Below are positions 16,893 through 26,195 of a stretch of DNA of 64,000 nucleotides, in pieces (position 1 is the stretch's first letter; each line of letters starts with the position of its first letter). Source of the stretch: an uncultured Chloroflexota bacterium (GTDB lineage Bacteria; Chloroflexota; Anaerolineae; Aggregatilineales; Phototrophicaceae); contig CALJKV010000039.1 in NCBI GenBank assembly GCA_937974245.1, positions 21,147 through 85,146 of the forward strand, written 5' to 3'. The notes under the pieces are model-generated. The model was given only the letters and a program-made list of their open reading frames with translations. It did no database searches and had not been told where the DNA came from. The position numbers and the translations under genes are program-made.

Positions 16893-19799
16893 ATGACAGA
16901 ATATCACGGATTTGAACTGGTATCGGAACGTGACATCCCCGAACTGAACACACGGGCGAAACTCTACCGGCACAAACGCACCGGGGCGGAACTGCTCTCG
17001 ATGGAGAACGACGACGACAACAAGACCTTCGGCATCACCTTCAAGACGCCACCGCCCGACTCTACCGGCCTGCCACACATCCTGGAACATTCAGTGCTGT
17101 GTGGGTCGCGCAAGTATCCGGTCAAAGAACCGCTGATCGAGCTGGTAAAAGGCTCGCTGCAAACCTTCATCAACGCCATGACGATGCCCGACCGGACGAT
17201 GTATCCCATTGCCAGCACCAACCTGCATGACTTCTACAATATGGTGGATGTCTATATGGATGCCGTGTTCTTCCCGGCAATGGATGAGAACACGCTGCAT
17301 CAGGAAGGCTGGCACTACGAACTCAATGGCAAAGATGCGCCGATGACGCTCAAAGGTGTCGTTTTCAACGAAATGAAGGGCTACTACTCGTCGCCGGACG
17401 TGATGGAAAGCGAGTATATGCGCCATTCGCTGCTGCCCGACACTCCCTACGCCCATGACTACGGCGGCGACCCGGCCAGCATCCCCGATCTGACGTATGA
17501 GGACTTCCGCACCTTCCACGACACGTATTACCACCCATCGAATGCCCGTATCTATTTTTACGGTGACGACGACCCGATGGAACGGCTGCGGCTGGTGAAC
17601 GAGTTCATCTCCGGTTTTGACCACCGCCAGATAGATTCCGAGCTGCCGCTGCAACCGCGCTTCAACAAACCGCGCCGTCGTGAATTCTCGATTGAAACCG
17701 GCGAGGGCGACAATAAGGGGTTTGTCACCGTTGGCTGGCTGCTCAACGACGTGCGCGACTCGGAGACGACGCTGGCGCTGGGCATTCTCGACTATATCCT
17801 GGTAGACAGCGCCGCGTCACCGCTGCGGAAGGCGCTGCTCGATTCCGGACTGGGTGAAGACCTTTCGGGCGAAGGCCTGAGCGCCAGTATGCGCGAGGTG
17901 ACCTTCTCCACCGGGCTGAAGGGCATCGCCGTCAAGGATGCAGATACCATCGAAAAGCTCATCATGGAGACACTGACCGACCTGGCCGACAACGGCATTG
18001 ACCGCGACATGATCGAAGCCGCCCTCAACTCGGTCGAATTCTCGCTGCGCGAAAACAACACCGGCAGCGCCCCGCGCGGCCTCGTCATGATGTTCCGGGC
18101 ACTGCAAACGTGGACACACGGCGGCGACCCAATGGAACGGCTGGCCTTTGCGGACGCACTGGAACGCATTAAGGAACGCGCTGCCCGGCCCGGCTACTTT
18201 GAAGGGCTGATCCGCCAATACCTGCTCGACAACCCGCATCGTTCGACGATTATCCTCAAGCCAGATGACACGGTGCGCCAGCAGCGCGAAGCAGCCGAAC
18301 AAGCGCGAATCGAAGCAGCCCGCGCCGCGATGAGCGAGGCAGGTATCACGGCAGTGATCGAGGACACCGAGGCGCTCAAGGAGCGGCAGTCCACGCCTGA
18401 CTCGCCGGAAGCGCTGGCGACTATCCCGCGTCTGACACTGGCCGACATGGACAAAGAGACGAAAATCACCCCGGTGGAAATCCTCCGGATGCAGGGTAGC
18501 AAAGTGCTGTACCACCCGCAGCCGACCAATGGAATTGCCTATGTAGACATCGGGTTCAACTTACACACACTGCCCCAACCGCTGCTGCCTTATATCGGGC
18601 TGCTCGGTGAGATGCTGCTCGAAATGGGGACGGAAACCGAAGATTACGTCAAACTCACCCAGCGCATCGGGCGCAAAACCGGTGGCATTGGCTTTTCCGC
18701 CATGCTTTCCAGCAGCAAGGATAGTGACGTCAGCACGACCTGGGTATTCCTGCGCGGCAAGGCGATGGCGACCCAGACCGGCGACCTGCTCGACATCCTG
18801 CGTGACGTGCTGCTGACCGTGAAAATGGATAACCGTGAGCGCTTCCGCCAGATCGTGCTGGAAGAAAAGGCTGATAAAGAGTCTACCTTCGGGTTTGTCG
18901 GCCATGTCCCAGCCAACCGACGGCTGCGGGCACACTTCCGCGAGGCGGACTGGGCCAATGAGATGATGAACGGTGTGAGCTACCTGTTCTTCCTGCGGGA
19001 ACTGGTCGGGCGCATTGATACAGACTGGGGCGGCGTACTGGCTGACCTTGAAGCGGTGCGTCGGGCACTGGTCAACCGGGATAACATGATCGTCAATGTG
19101 ACCTACGAGGATCACCTGTGGAGCGGCCTGCAACCGCAGCTTGATAGCTTCCTGACAGCGATTCCCGTTCACCCGGTCACGCCTGTCCGCTGGATACCGG
19201 GGATGCTGCCGGCCAACGAGGGGTTGACCGTCCCAACCCAGGTCAATTATGTGAGCAAGGGCGCCAACCTGTATGACCTGGGCTATCAACTACATGGTTC
19301 ACACCTGGCGATTCTGCGCTATCTGAATACCACCTATATGTGGGAGAAAGTGCGTGTGCAGGGCGGGGCGTATGGCGGCTCATGCGGCTTTGACCATGTA
19401 TCTGGCACCGCGATATATCTTTCGTGGCAGGACCCGAATCTGCTGGGGACACTGGAAAACTATGACGGTGCCGCCGCATTCCTGCGTGACCTGGAAATCA
19501 GCAGCGACGAACTCGAAAAGAGTATCATCGGCTCTATCGGGCAGCTTGATAGCTACCAACTGCCGGACGCGAAGGGATTCTCTTCGCTGGCCCGCCACTT
19601 GATTGGCTACACCCACGAGCAGCGCCAGCAGATGCGTGATGAAGTCTTGGGGACAACCGCCGCTGACTTCCGCAAGTTCGCTGAGGCGCTGGCACTGGTG
19701 GCCGCTAACGGGCAGGTGGTCGTCACCGGTTCGCCCGACTCGATTAATGGGGCGAACACCGCACGCGGCAACTGGCTGACTGTAACGAAGGTGCTGTAA
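16893..19799 (+). CDS. M16C-family metallopeptidase (presequence protease/Cym1-like)
   Basis: 968 aa, the expected length for the M16C group (PreP, Cym1, bacterial homologues). The inverted zinc motif HxxEH is at residues 62-66 (HILEH), followed by family-typical LCGSRKYPVKEP and LVKGSLQTFINAMT. A four-domain architecture with a helical linker in the middle (EQARIEAARAAMSEAGI) fits. There is no signal peptide, so I infer a cytoplasmic peptidase that degrades short unstructured peptides in a closed chamber. It stands alone, convergent with thrS. A strong hairpin separates the two. Confidence 0.92.
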   Translation: MTEYHGFELVSERDIPELNTRAKLYRHKRTGAELLSMENDDDNKTFGITFKTPPPDSTGLPHILEHSVLCGSRKYPVKEPLIELVKGSLQTFINAMTMPDRTMYPIASTNLHDFYNMVDVYMDAVFFPAMDENTLHQEGWHYELNGKDAPMTLKGVVFNEMKGYYSSPDVMESEYMRHSLLPDTPYAHDYGGDPASIPDLTYEDFRTFHDTYYHPSNARIYFYGDDDPMERLRLVNEFISGFDHRQIDSELPLQPRFNKPRRREFSIETGEGDNKGFVTVGWLLNDVRDSETTLALGILDYILVDSAASPLRKALLDSGLGEDLSGEGLSASMREVTFSTGLKGIAVKDADTIEKLIMETLTDLADNGIDRDMIEAALNSVEFSLRENNTGSAPRGLVMMFRALQTWTHGGDPMERLAFADALERIKERAARPGYFEGLIRQYLLDNPHRSTIILKPDDTVRQQREAAEQARIEAARAAMSEAGITAVIEDTEALKERQSTPDSPEALATIPRLTLADMDKETKITPVEILRMQGSKVLYHPQPTNGIAYVDIGFNLHTLPQPLLPYIGLLGEMLLEMGTETEDYVKLTQRIGRKTGGIGFSAMLSSSKDSDVSTTWVFLRGKAMATQTGDLLDILRDVLLTVKMDNRERFRQIVLEEKADKESTFGFVGHVPANRRLRAHFREADWANEMMNGVSYLFFLRELVGRIDTDWGGVLADLEAVRRALVNRDNMIVNVTYEDHLWSGLQPQLDSFLTAIPVHPVTPVRWIPGMLPANEGLTVPTQVNYVSKGANLYDLGYQLHGSHLAILRYLNTTYMWEKVRVQGGAYGGSCGFDHVSGTAIYLSWQDPNLLGTLENYDGAAAFLRDLEISSDELEKSIIGSIGQLDSYQLPDAKGFSSLARHLIGYTHEQRQQMRDEVLGTTAADFRKFAEALALVAANGQVVVTGSPDSINGANTARGNWLTVTKVL

Positions 19800-19824
19800 A
19801 GGCATCTTCGGGAGAAATACAAAA

Positions 19825-19854
19825 TAGGGGAGAGTCTGCTGTGACTCTCCCCTA
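19825..19854 (-). terminator. Intrinsic terminator of thrS (possibly bidirectional)
   Basis: TAGGGGAGAGTC / GACTCTCCCCTA, a perfect 12-bp stem with a 6-base loop, between the convergent M16C and thrS genes. Read on the minus strand it is followed by a T-rich tract (TTTTGTATTTC), so it best serves thrS. Confidence 0.75.
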
Positions 19855-19895
19855 CCTGACAAGTTGTTTCGACGGATGTGACCGCTCGCAATTTC

Positions 19896-21701
19896 CTACT
19901 GCAACGCCAGCGATTTGCTTTCCGAAACCCCTGCTGCCAGAGCGATGAAGTCCGCCAGCGGCATCGCGCCCAGGTCTTCATCTGACCGCAGCCGCACACT
20001 GACCGTCCCGGCTTCCATGTCCCGATCCCCGACAATCAGCATATACGGTACATGGCGCTCGCGGTTGGTGCGGATCTTGTTCGCCATCCGCGCCTTACCC
20101 GTGTCAACCTCAGCACGCAGCCCGGCGGACTTCAACTGCGCGGACACCTGTCCGGCATAGTCCAGGTGACGGTCTGCGATGGGGATCAGCACTGCCTGCA
20201 CCGGGGCGAGCCACACCGGGAACTCCCCGGCGAAGTGTTCGATCAGGATACCAACGAACCGCTCCATACTGCCGAAGGGCGCGCGGTGAATCATGATGGG
20301 GCGCTGGCGTGAGTTATCTTCCGCCACATACTCCAGGTCGAAGCGCTCCGGCAGGTTATAATCCACCTGCACCGTGCCAAGCTGCCACTCCCGCTTGAGG
20401 ACATCGCGCACCAGGAAATCGAGCTTCGGCCCGTAGAAAGCCGCTTCACCTTCCTCGACCACATAGCGCAACTGCATCTCGTCGCAGGCCTGGATAATGG
20501 CGCTTGTTGCCGCTTCCCACAGGTCGTCGGCACCGGCGTACTTATCGCTCTTGGGGTCACGTGTCCCCACGCGGGCGCGGAAATCCGACAGGCCCAGCGC
20601 GTTAAAGATATCCTGGATGAGCCGGACAACCTTCTTGAACTCGTCCAGCAGTTGATTGGGGGCGACAAACAGGTGCGCGTCATCCACTGTGAAGCCGCGT
20701 ACCCGTGTCAGGCCGGTCAGCTCACCCGACTGCTCATAGCGATAGACCGTGCCGAATTCCGCCAACCGCACCGGCAGGTCGCGGTAGGAGTGCATATCGC
20801 TCTTGTAGATCATGATATGATGCGGACAGTTCATCGGCTTGAGGAGGAACTCGTCGTTATCCACCTCTATCGGCGCATACTGGCTGTCCTTATAATAGGG
20901 ATAATGCCCGCTGGTCTTATACAGTTCCAGGTTGCCGATATGCGGCGTCACCACCGGCAGATAGCCATTATCCAACTGTGTCTGCCGCAGCCAGCGTTCG
21001 AGCGTATCACGCAGTACCGCACCGTAAGGCTTCCACAGCGGCAGCCCCTTGCCCACCAGCGGGCTGATCGTGAAGAGGCCGAGACGCTCCCCGATAATCC
21101 GGTGGTCGCGTTTTTTAGCCTCTTCCAGCAAGTTGAGATATTCCTCAAGCTGGTCGGCGGACTCCCAGGCCGTGCCATAAATGCGGGTCAGCTGCTCGCG
21201 TTTTTCGTCACCGCGCCAGTACGCCCCGGCAGGTGGCTTGAACGTGACGCTGATGGCATCCGGGTTGATCTCCCGCGTGTTCTTCACATGCGGCCCCCGG
21301 CACAGGTCGGTAAACGTATCCTGCGTCCAGAAGGTGATTTTGCTGGCAGGTTCGGCGATCTGTTCACCGTTTTCGTCCACGCGCCCTGCCACCAGGTCAT
21401 TAATCAATTCGACCTTATATTTCTGCTGCTTGAAGAATTTCAGCGCCTCATCGGGCGTGACTTCGCGCACGGTGAAATCGTACCCCGCGTTAATGATTTC
21501 GCGCATCCGGCCTTCAACCCACTGTAAATCCTCTTCATTGATCGAGCGGGGCAGGTCGAAATCATAGTAAAATCCATCTTCAATCGGCGGCCCGATAGCG
21601 ATCTGCGCCTCAGGAAAACGCTCCAGCATGGCCTGCGCCATGACATGCGCCGACGAATGGCGAATTCGGTAGAGTTGGCTATCCTCATATCGTTCAGACA
21701 T
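19896..21701 (-). CDS. thrS: Threonyl-tRNA synthetase lacking the TGS domain
   Basis: 601 aa. It charges tRNA-Thr. The protein starts directly at the N2 editing domain (IRHSSAHVMAQAM, with its HxxxH, and IGPPIEDGFYYDF), so the usual N-terminal 60-residue TGS domain is absent. The catalytic class II core follows with MNCPHHIMIYKS (zinc-binding Cys), the RYEQSGELTGLTRVRGF motif 2 region, and IHRAPFGSMERF. The C-terminal anticodon-binding domain is complete. Editing residues appear intact. No upstream TGS fragment exists in any frame: an unrelated gene and a terminator hairpin lie just before it. Confidence 0.95.
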   Translation of the reverse strand: MSERYEDSQLYRIRHSSAHVMAQAMLERFPEAQIAIGPPIEDGFYYDFDLPRSINEEDLQWVEGRMREIINAGYDFTVREVTPDEALKFFKQQKYKVELINDLVAGRVDENGEQIAEPASKITFWTQDTFTDLCRGPHVKNTREINPDAISVTFKPPAGAYWRGDEKREQLTRIYGTAWESADQLEEYLNLLEEAKKRDHRIIGERLGLFTISPLVGKGLPLWKPYGAVLRDTLERWLRQTQLDNGYLPVVTPHIGNLELYKTSGHYPYYKDSQYAPIEVDNDEFLLKPMNCPHHIMIYKSDMHSYRDLPVRLAEFGTVYRYEQSGELTGLTRVRGFTVDDAHLFVAPNQLLDEFKKVVRLIQDIFNALGLSDFRARVGTRDPKSDKYAGADDLWEAATSAIIQACDEMQLRYVVEEGEAAFYGPKLDFLVRDVLKREWQLGTVQVDYNLPERFDLEYVAEDNSRQRPIMIHRAPFGSMERFVGILIEHFAGEFPVWLAPVQAVLIPIADRHLDYAGQVSAQLKSAGLRAEVDTGKARMANKIRTNRERHVPYMLIVGDRDMEAGTVSVRLRSDEDLGAMPLADFIALAAGVSESKSLALQ

Positions 21702-21729
21702 TGTGTTCTCCAGACTAATGACAAATAAA

Positions 21730-21755
21730 AACGCCAGGTTGGATGCCCTGGCGTT
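21730..21755 (-). terminator. Intrinsic terminator-like hairpin just upstream of thrS
   Basis: AACGCCAGG / CCTGGCGTT, a 9-bp perfect stem with an 8-base loop. On the minus strand it is followed by TTTTTATTTG. It lies 36 bases after the stop of the upstream gene and ends only 28 bases before the thrS ATG. It either ends the upstream transcript, with little room for a separate thrS promoter, or acts as an attenuator in the thrS leader. Confidence 0.7.
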
Positions 21756-21791
21756 GAGTAAACCGCGTGAAAAGGTCAGTGATAAGGCTCG

Positions 21792-22223
21792 TTAGTGAGT
21801 CTCCTCATCAACAACCAGGACATCCGATAAGACAACCGCCGCCACTTCCGCAGTGGCACGCTTGCCTTTATTTGTAGTTCGGGTAGTGGTTTCAGTCTCG
21901 TCTTCAGTGACCAGCGTAAACAACCCCTCAAACACATCCAGCGCGAGGAGGTTGTCAATAGTATCCTCTATTGTATCGTGATCCAGGTTATCAACCAGGA
22001 TGTGCGGCGTTTCCAACACAGCATACCGCACGGGCTGGGTATCTGGCAACTGTTTGCTTACGGCAAAACTTAATTCCATCTGGCGCTTGAGGTACGGCAT
22101 GGTCACAAACAGCGCCGTAAACATCTGGCCGGATTCCATTTCAACGATCACATCACAGGCGTCCGACTGCACTCCGCTGTCCTGGTGCATTTCAAAGCAA
22201 ACGCGCCTCGGCATTTCGATCAT
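21792..22223 (-). CDS. Conserved-looking hypothetical protein
   Basis: 143 aa, not recognised. Residues 1-105 look like a compact alpha/beta protein (VCFEMHQDSGVQSDACDVIVEM, then YLKRQMELSFAVSKQL, then YAVLETPHILVDNLDH); the last 35 residues are low-complexity and rich in Thr, Glu and Val. There is no signal peptide or membrane segment. It is read in the same direction as thrS and separated from it by a terminator-like hairpin. Composition and a clean frame support a real gene. Confidence 0.6.
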   Translation of the reverse strand: MIEMPRRVCFEMHQDSGVQSDACDVIVEMESGQMFTALFVTMPYLKRQMELSFAVSKQLPDTQPVRYAVLETPHILVDNLDHDTIEDTIDNLLALDVFEGLFTLVTEDETETTTRTTNKGKRATAEVAAVVLSDVLVVDEETH

Positions 22224-22341
22224 GTCTTAATCTCACCAACGAAACTACATACCAACCTGATAAAGGGAAACATCAATAGGTTTGTAACGTTTATCACATT
22301 CGATGACAGCATAAGTCAAAATGGGAGATTTTGTCAAGCAC

Positions 22342-22442
22342 CCTGGATTCCTGAATCAGGGCTTCTGCAAAGGCGTCAAAGTGTGCGTTGTGCGTCTGAT
22401 CGTCAGGGAGCGTGAAACACAGTCATACTTCAGGAATCCAGG
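22342..22442. repeat. Inverted repeat with 14-bp perfect arms (MITE-like)
   Basis: CCTGGATTCCTGAA (22342-22355) and its exact complement TTCAGGAATCCAGG (22429-22442) bound 73 bases with no ORF. It lies in the intergenic space between the hypothetical gene and the GH15 gene. It could be a miniature transposable element, a small structured RNA, or a regulatory pair. Confidence 0.5.
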
Positions 22443-22505
22443 CAAGGCTCCTATCCCCATTGTCGGTAATGCTGCGTTGGTGGCGGATCCGGTCTAGTCC
22501 TATGG

Positions 22506-23654
22506 TTACATCCTACCCCGGAGCGCATGCTGAACGATCAGATATTTCGCATGTGTCCACAGCAGTGGATTCGCAATCTCACCGCGCAGTTCGACCCAAC
22601 CCGCATAATAAGTGGGATCGAACATCACATCATTGACCTGTTCGGGCAGATTCCCGTCAGCATCAGCATGAGATTCCGCCCACGCTACCAGTTTGCGTGC
22701 AAAGGTGAAATCGCCGGTTTGTGTCTTATACCACGCCAGCCATAACCCCAGCAACACCCAGGCGCCGCCGCCATAATAGGTGTCCGCGACATGGCGGTGT
22801 ACGCCGTGTCCTTCCGCCAGCAGGTCGCGCTCAATACGGGCGACGGTACGAAGCATAAGCGGGTCGTCAGGGGCGAGCAAACCATCATCGGGCAGTGCGG
22901 CGAGCAGCAGATTGGCGTCCACCATATCCAACCCAACCGACTTGGCAAGTTCGCCGCCGGGAGTTAATCCCTGTTGGAAGATAAACGCCCGAATCTCGGC
23001 GCGGGTGGCTTCCACATCCAGTGCCGGAACCAGGCGGGCCGCTGCGCCCAGTCCGGCATAAATCGCCGCCAGGGTGCTGATATGCACATCGTCACCGCGT
23101 TCTTCCCAGCAGTCATTACACGCACTGCGCCAGACAGACATGAGATAGCGGGCGACGAGATCAACAGCGCTCACCCAGGCGACAGGCAAAGGGTGGACAC
23201 GACATACCCTGATATACTTCGCCAGCGACCAAACCCACAGACCGGGGCCATCCAACTGAAATTCGGGCCAGTCTTCCGGGCCAACTGCCCCTTCATCCTG
23301 GTAGCGGGCGTTGAGCGTATCCGCCAGAACAAGCGGCTGGCCGAGCGCGGCGCGGTTAATCGTGCGTTCGAGTGATTCGGCCCGGTCATTGATGATCCGC
23401 GCACTCCACTGGTGAAATTTGGTCGCGCTGTCCCACTGCCCCGACATGCCAACAGGATGCGGCACCATGTTTTCAATGCCATCCAGCGTCAGGGCATAAG
23501 CGATGAATGCGCCATCCCGAAACCAGGAAAACTGGTAGTCGGGCATAGTAGGGCAAGCGAGATAACCACCGCCGGGCTGCTGGTTGTCCAGAATCACCCT
23601 CTGGCTGTGGAGATGAAGTTTGCTGAGTTTGCGTGGTTGCGCTTTAATTGCCAT
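22506..23654 (-). CDS. Glycoside hydrolase family 15 enzyme (glucoamylase/isomaltase-like)
   Basis: 382 aa. GH15 motifs are in order: YQFSWFRDGAFIAYAL near residue 40, EFQLDGPGLWVWSL, the general-acid region CWEERGDD, and the general-base region GNLPEQV followed by PLLWTHAKYL near the C-terminus. GH15 enzymes invert and release glucose from the non-reducing end of alpha-glucans (alpha-1,4 or alpha-1,6). There is no signal peptide, so it probably acts on imported oligosaccharides in the cytoplasm. The start at the second ATG fits GGAG seven bases upstream; it overlaps the end of the GH66 gene by 11 bases. It is the last gene of the alpha-glucan operon. Confidence 0.82.
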   Translation of the reverse strand: MAIKAQPRKLSKLHLHSQRVILDNQQPGGGYLACPTMPDYQFSWFRDGAFIAYALTLDGIENMVPHPVGMSGQWDSATKFHQWSARIINDRAESLERTINRAALGQPLVLADTLNARYQDEGAVGPEDWPEFQLDGPGLWVWSLAKYIRVCRVHPLPVAWVSAVDLVARYLMSVWRSACNDCWEERGDDVHISTLAAIYAGLGAAARLVPALDVEATRAEIRAFIFQQGLTPGGELAKSVGLDMVDANLLLAALPDDGLLAPDDPLMLRTVARIERDLLAEGHGVHRHVADTYYGGGAWVLLGLWLAWYKTQTGDFTFARKLVAWAESHADADGNLPEQVNDVMFDPTYYAGWVELRGEIANPLLWTHAKYLIVQHALRGRM

Positions 23655-25350
23655 GAACATACTCCACGACGATCATGCTCCAATAATTCAGGCTGGGCAG
23701 CGTCAGGCGCAGGACGCCGTCCTCAACTGTGTATGTCAGTATGGTCGGATTCATCGTTGTTTCTGCATCGGGCGAGGCAGCCCATACCCGCGCCACCGGA
23801 CGGGCCACCGCGATGTTAACGACGAGATCGGTAAACGGCGTAGGTGCGCTGGGCGTGGGGGCATTCCAGTTAGTCTGGTCAACGCCTATAAAGTTAATCA
23901 GGCTGAAGGTATCGAATGTGTCACCGGAACGCACAACGGGGACAACGCGGTTGCGTGCCGTAATCCCACGGGTGCGAATCTCCCCCAGATCAACCGCCTG
24001 GTGGAGGTCATCACTCCCGGCGCTGGTCGTTGTCGAAAGCACATTTTCGTAGCGCACCTGGAAATCATAATACCGCCGGAAAACGGGCTGCTGTTCTGGC
24101 GCGAGTTTGCCAAAGAGTGGGAAATACGGGTCTGCCAGCATACTTTCCGATTCACCGGTTTCAAGATGCGTGCCGCCGCTGGCGAGAATGATCGAATTGG
24201 CAAGCCGCCAGTTAACGGTCTGCTCAGGTGGGATATAAGCGGGAATAATAACCGGCTTGCCAGCCCCCAATGTCTCTGCATTGGTGACGATCCGCCCCAG
24301 ATCAAGGTAGCTGTCGTTCGGCGACCAGACTTCAATGTACGCTGCGTCCTGTTCGGATAGTGCAACGGTATCTATCGGCCAGTTGCCCACACAGTTGAAC
24401 AGCACGACACCGTCGCTACCCCGCTTGCGCCGCACCAGTTCCGCTGTCTGGTCGATGAACTGCGGCATCACGTCCGCCAGATCAACATAATTGCCGTTGT
24501 TGTCGTAGCCGTTTTTGGGCGACCCGTACTGGTCAATGTGAATACCATCAAAAACGGTATTTTCCAGCACATCGGCAAACTCACCCAGCAGATGCTGATT
24601 CCAGAGTGAACCGAGAGCCGGGTTCATGATCGCAATAAAACTGTTTTCACCGAAATCATAGACTTCGTTCCGGGCATCGAACAAACCCCATTCGGGATGC
24701 TGGCGGTAGAAAGCGGTCGAAGCGCCATAGATCGCCGTGTAGGGCATAGCGGCGATACTGTGGGCGTGCAGCACGTCTATCAGGCGGCGAATGGTCGTCA
24801 TGGACTGCGGGCGGCCTAAACCATCATCAAAGCGGTCTGTCTCCGGCAGCAGGTCTTCCCAGCGGTACTGCCAGTCATAGAACTGGACTCCATTGATATG
24901 GTGCTGGAGCATCCACTCAATCATCGGCGTATCAGTCAAACGTGCCGGGCTGAAATCACTCAGGAAGCCGTAGCGCGGCGCGTCAATCCAGCGGTTAAGC
25001 ACATCAAACGCCGACGTCTGCATGGCAATTAGTGTTCCGGCATCGTCGTAAACGTCCACACTCAACCCGTAGCCGCGCGGCGCTTGCGGTGGTGGTGTCC
25101 AGGTGAGCGTGGCTTCCCCCTCGGTGAGAGGGGCACTGATAGTAGCAAGCGTCGTCGTGATGTAGAGAATACGGGCTACAATACGGGTGCCCATGCTGGC
25201 ACGAACTGTAATTTGCACTGTCTCGCCGGGACGATAGAAACCTTTGTCTGGGAAGATAGTGATATGAGGTAAGTCAGTGGCGAACACAGCGCCCCCCTGT
25301 ATCAGGCTAAGAAAAAGGAATAGGATCAATCCACGCACACACCGAATCAT
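23644..25350 (-). CDS. Glycoside hydrolase family 66 (dextranase/cycloisomaltooligosaccharide-forming type), secreted
   Basis: 568 aa from the chosen ATG, which overlaps the stop of the upstream permease (ATGA) and begins a signal peptide (RGLILFLFLSLIQGGAVFA). The sequence then follows GH66: an N-terminal beta domain (GFYRPGETVQITV), a (beta/alpha)8 barrel with INGVQFYDWQYRWEDLLP, the putative nucleophile D273 in DGIHIDQYG, and the putative acid/base E340 in AAYIEVWSP. Their 67-residue spacing is close to that of characterised GH66 dextranases. A C-terminal beta domain ends the protein. It should cut dextran-like alpha-1,6-glucan outside the cell, with products taken up by the adjacent ABC importer. 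No long insertion typical of cycloisomaltooligosaccharide glucanotransferases is obvious, so dextranase is the simpler call. Confidence 0.82.
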   Translation of the reverse strand: MIRCVRGLILFLFLSLIQGGAVFATDLPHITIFPDKGFYRPGETVQITVRASMGTRIVARILYITTTLATISAPLTEGEATLTWTPPPQAPRGYGLSVDVYDDAGTLIAMQTSAFDVLNRWIDAPRYGFLSDFSPARLTDTPMIEWMLQHHINGVQFYDWQYRWEDLLPETDRFDDGLGRPQSMTTIRRLIDVLHAHSIAAMPYTAIYGASTAFYRQHPEWGLFDARNEVYDFGENSFIAIMNPALGSLWNQHLLGEFADVLENTVFDGIHIDQYGSPKNGYDNNGNYVDLADVMPQFIDQTAELVRRKRGSDGVVLFNCVGNWPIDTVALSEQDAAYIEVWSPNDSYLDLGRIVTNAETLGAGKPVIIPAYIPPEQTVNWRLANSIILASGGTHLETGESESMLADPYFPLFGKLAPEQQPVFRRYYDFQVRYENVLSTTTSAGSDDLHQAVDLGEIRTRGITARNRVVPVVRSGDTFDTFSLINFIGVDQTNWNAPTPSAPTPFTDLVVNIAVARPVARVWAASPDAETTMNPTILTYTVEDGVLRLTLPSLNYWSMIVVEYVHGN

Positions 25351-26195
25351 CCGCGTACACCCCCGCTGGTAATCCCTTGAATAAAATACCGTTGGAAGAA
25401 CACGAACAGCAGAATCGTCGGGACCACCGCTGTGAGCGACCCGGCAAACACCAGCCCCCAATTCGAGCTGTACTGCCCTCGGAAGTTTGCGATAGCGATG
25501 GGCAGTGTGCGCAGGCTTTCTTCTGTGAGAAAGTTGAGCGCCAGGAGATACTCATCCCATGCGCCCAGAAAGCTAAACACAGCCACTGTACTGATAGCCG
25601 GCGCTGCCAGTGGCAGCATAATACGCCAGAAAATCGTGAATGCATTTGCGCCATCAATCACGGCGGATTCTTCGAGTTCGCGGGGCAGGTTCTCAAAGAA
25701 GCCGCGCAGCAGGAACGTGTTGAACGCCAGCGGCCCCGCACTGTAAACCAGCACTAGTCCGGGCAGACTGTTGAGTAAACCGAGGTTCTTCGCCAGGATG
25801 AACTGCGGGATGAGCAGCACCACGCCAGGGATCATAATCATAACCATCAATACGGCGAAGATGATGCGTTTACCACGAAACTCAAAGCGTGCGAAGCTGT
25901 AGGCCATTGTTGCGGCCAACCCTGTGACCATCACAGCAGTTGCGATAGAGACACCCGCGCTGTTGAGCATAGCCCGCCCGAAATTCCGACTGCTAAAGGC
26001 CTGCTCGAAATTTTCAAGTGTAAAAGTTTCGGGGAGCAGGCGCGGCGGGTACGGTTGCACAAAGGCGACGCCCTGAAACGCAGTCGAAGCCATATAGAGC
26101 AGGGGCGCGACGGCGATAAACATCCCGGCACACAAGACCAGGAAAATTGCGAGATTCATGACTCTCTGATTGCTGCCTGACGTTGCGATCATCAT
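25347..26195 (-). CDS. Carbohydrate ABC transporter permease (MalG-type)
   Basis: 282 aa with six hydrophobic segments. The EAA coupling loop reads ELEESAVIDGANAFTIFWRIMLPLAAPA. Such CUT1 permeases import oligosaccharides together with a MalF-type partner. The start overlaps the partner's stop by one base and its own stop overlaps the GH66 start (ATGA), giving a tightly coupled operon. No ATPase gene is present here; CUT1 systems often share an MsiK/MsmK-type ATPase encoded elsewhere. Confidence 0.9.
   Translation of the reverse strand: MMIATSGSNQRVMNLAIFLVLCAGMFIAVAPLLYMASTAFQGVAFVQPYPPRLLPETFTLENFEQAFSSRNFGRAMLNSAGVSIATAVMVTGLAATMAYSFARFEFRGKRIIFAVLMVMIMIPGVVLLIPQFILAKNLGLLNSLPGLVLVYSAGPLAFNTFLLRGFFENLPRELEESAVIDGANAFTIFWRIMLPLAAPAISTVAVFSFLGAWDEYLLALNFLTEESLRTLPIAIANFRGQYSSNWGLVFAGSLTAVVPTILLFVFFQRYFIQGITSGGVRG

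Noticed and set aside
20652..21527. 291-codon plus-strand ORF antisense to thrS
   Set aside because: thrS is unambiguous on the minus strand; the antisense translation shows no family features.
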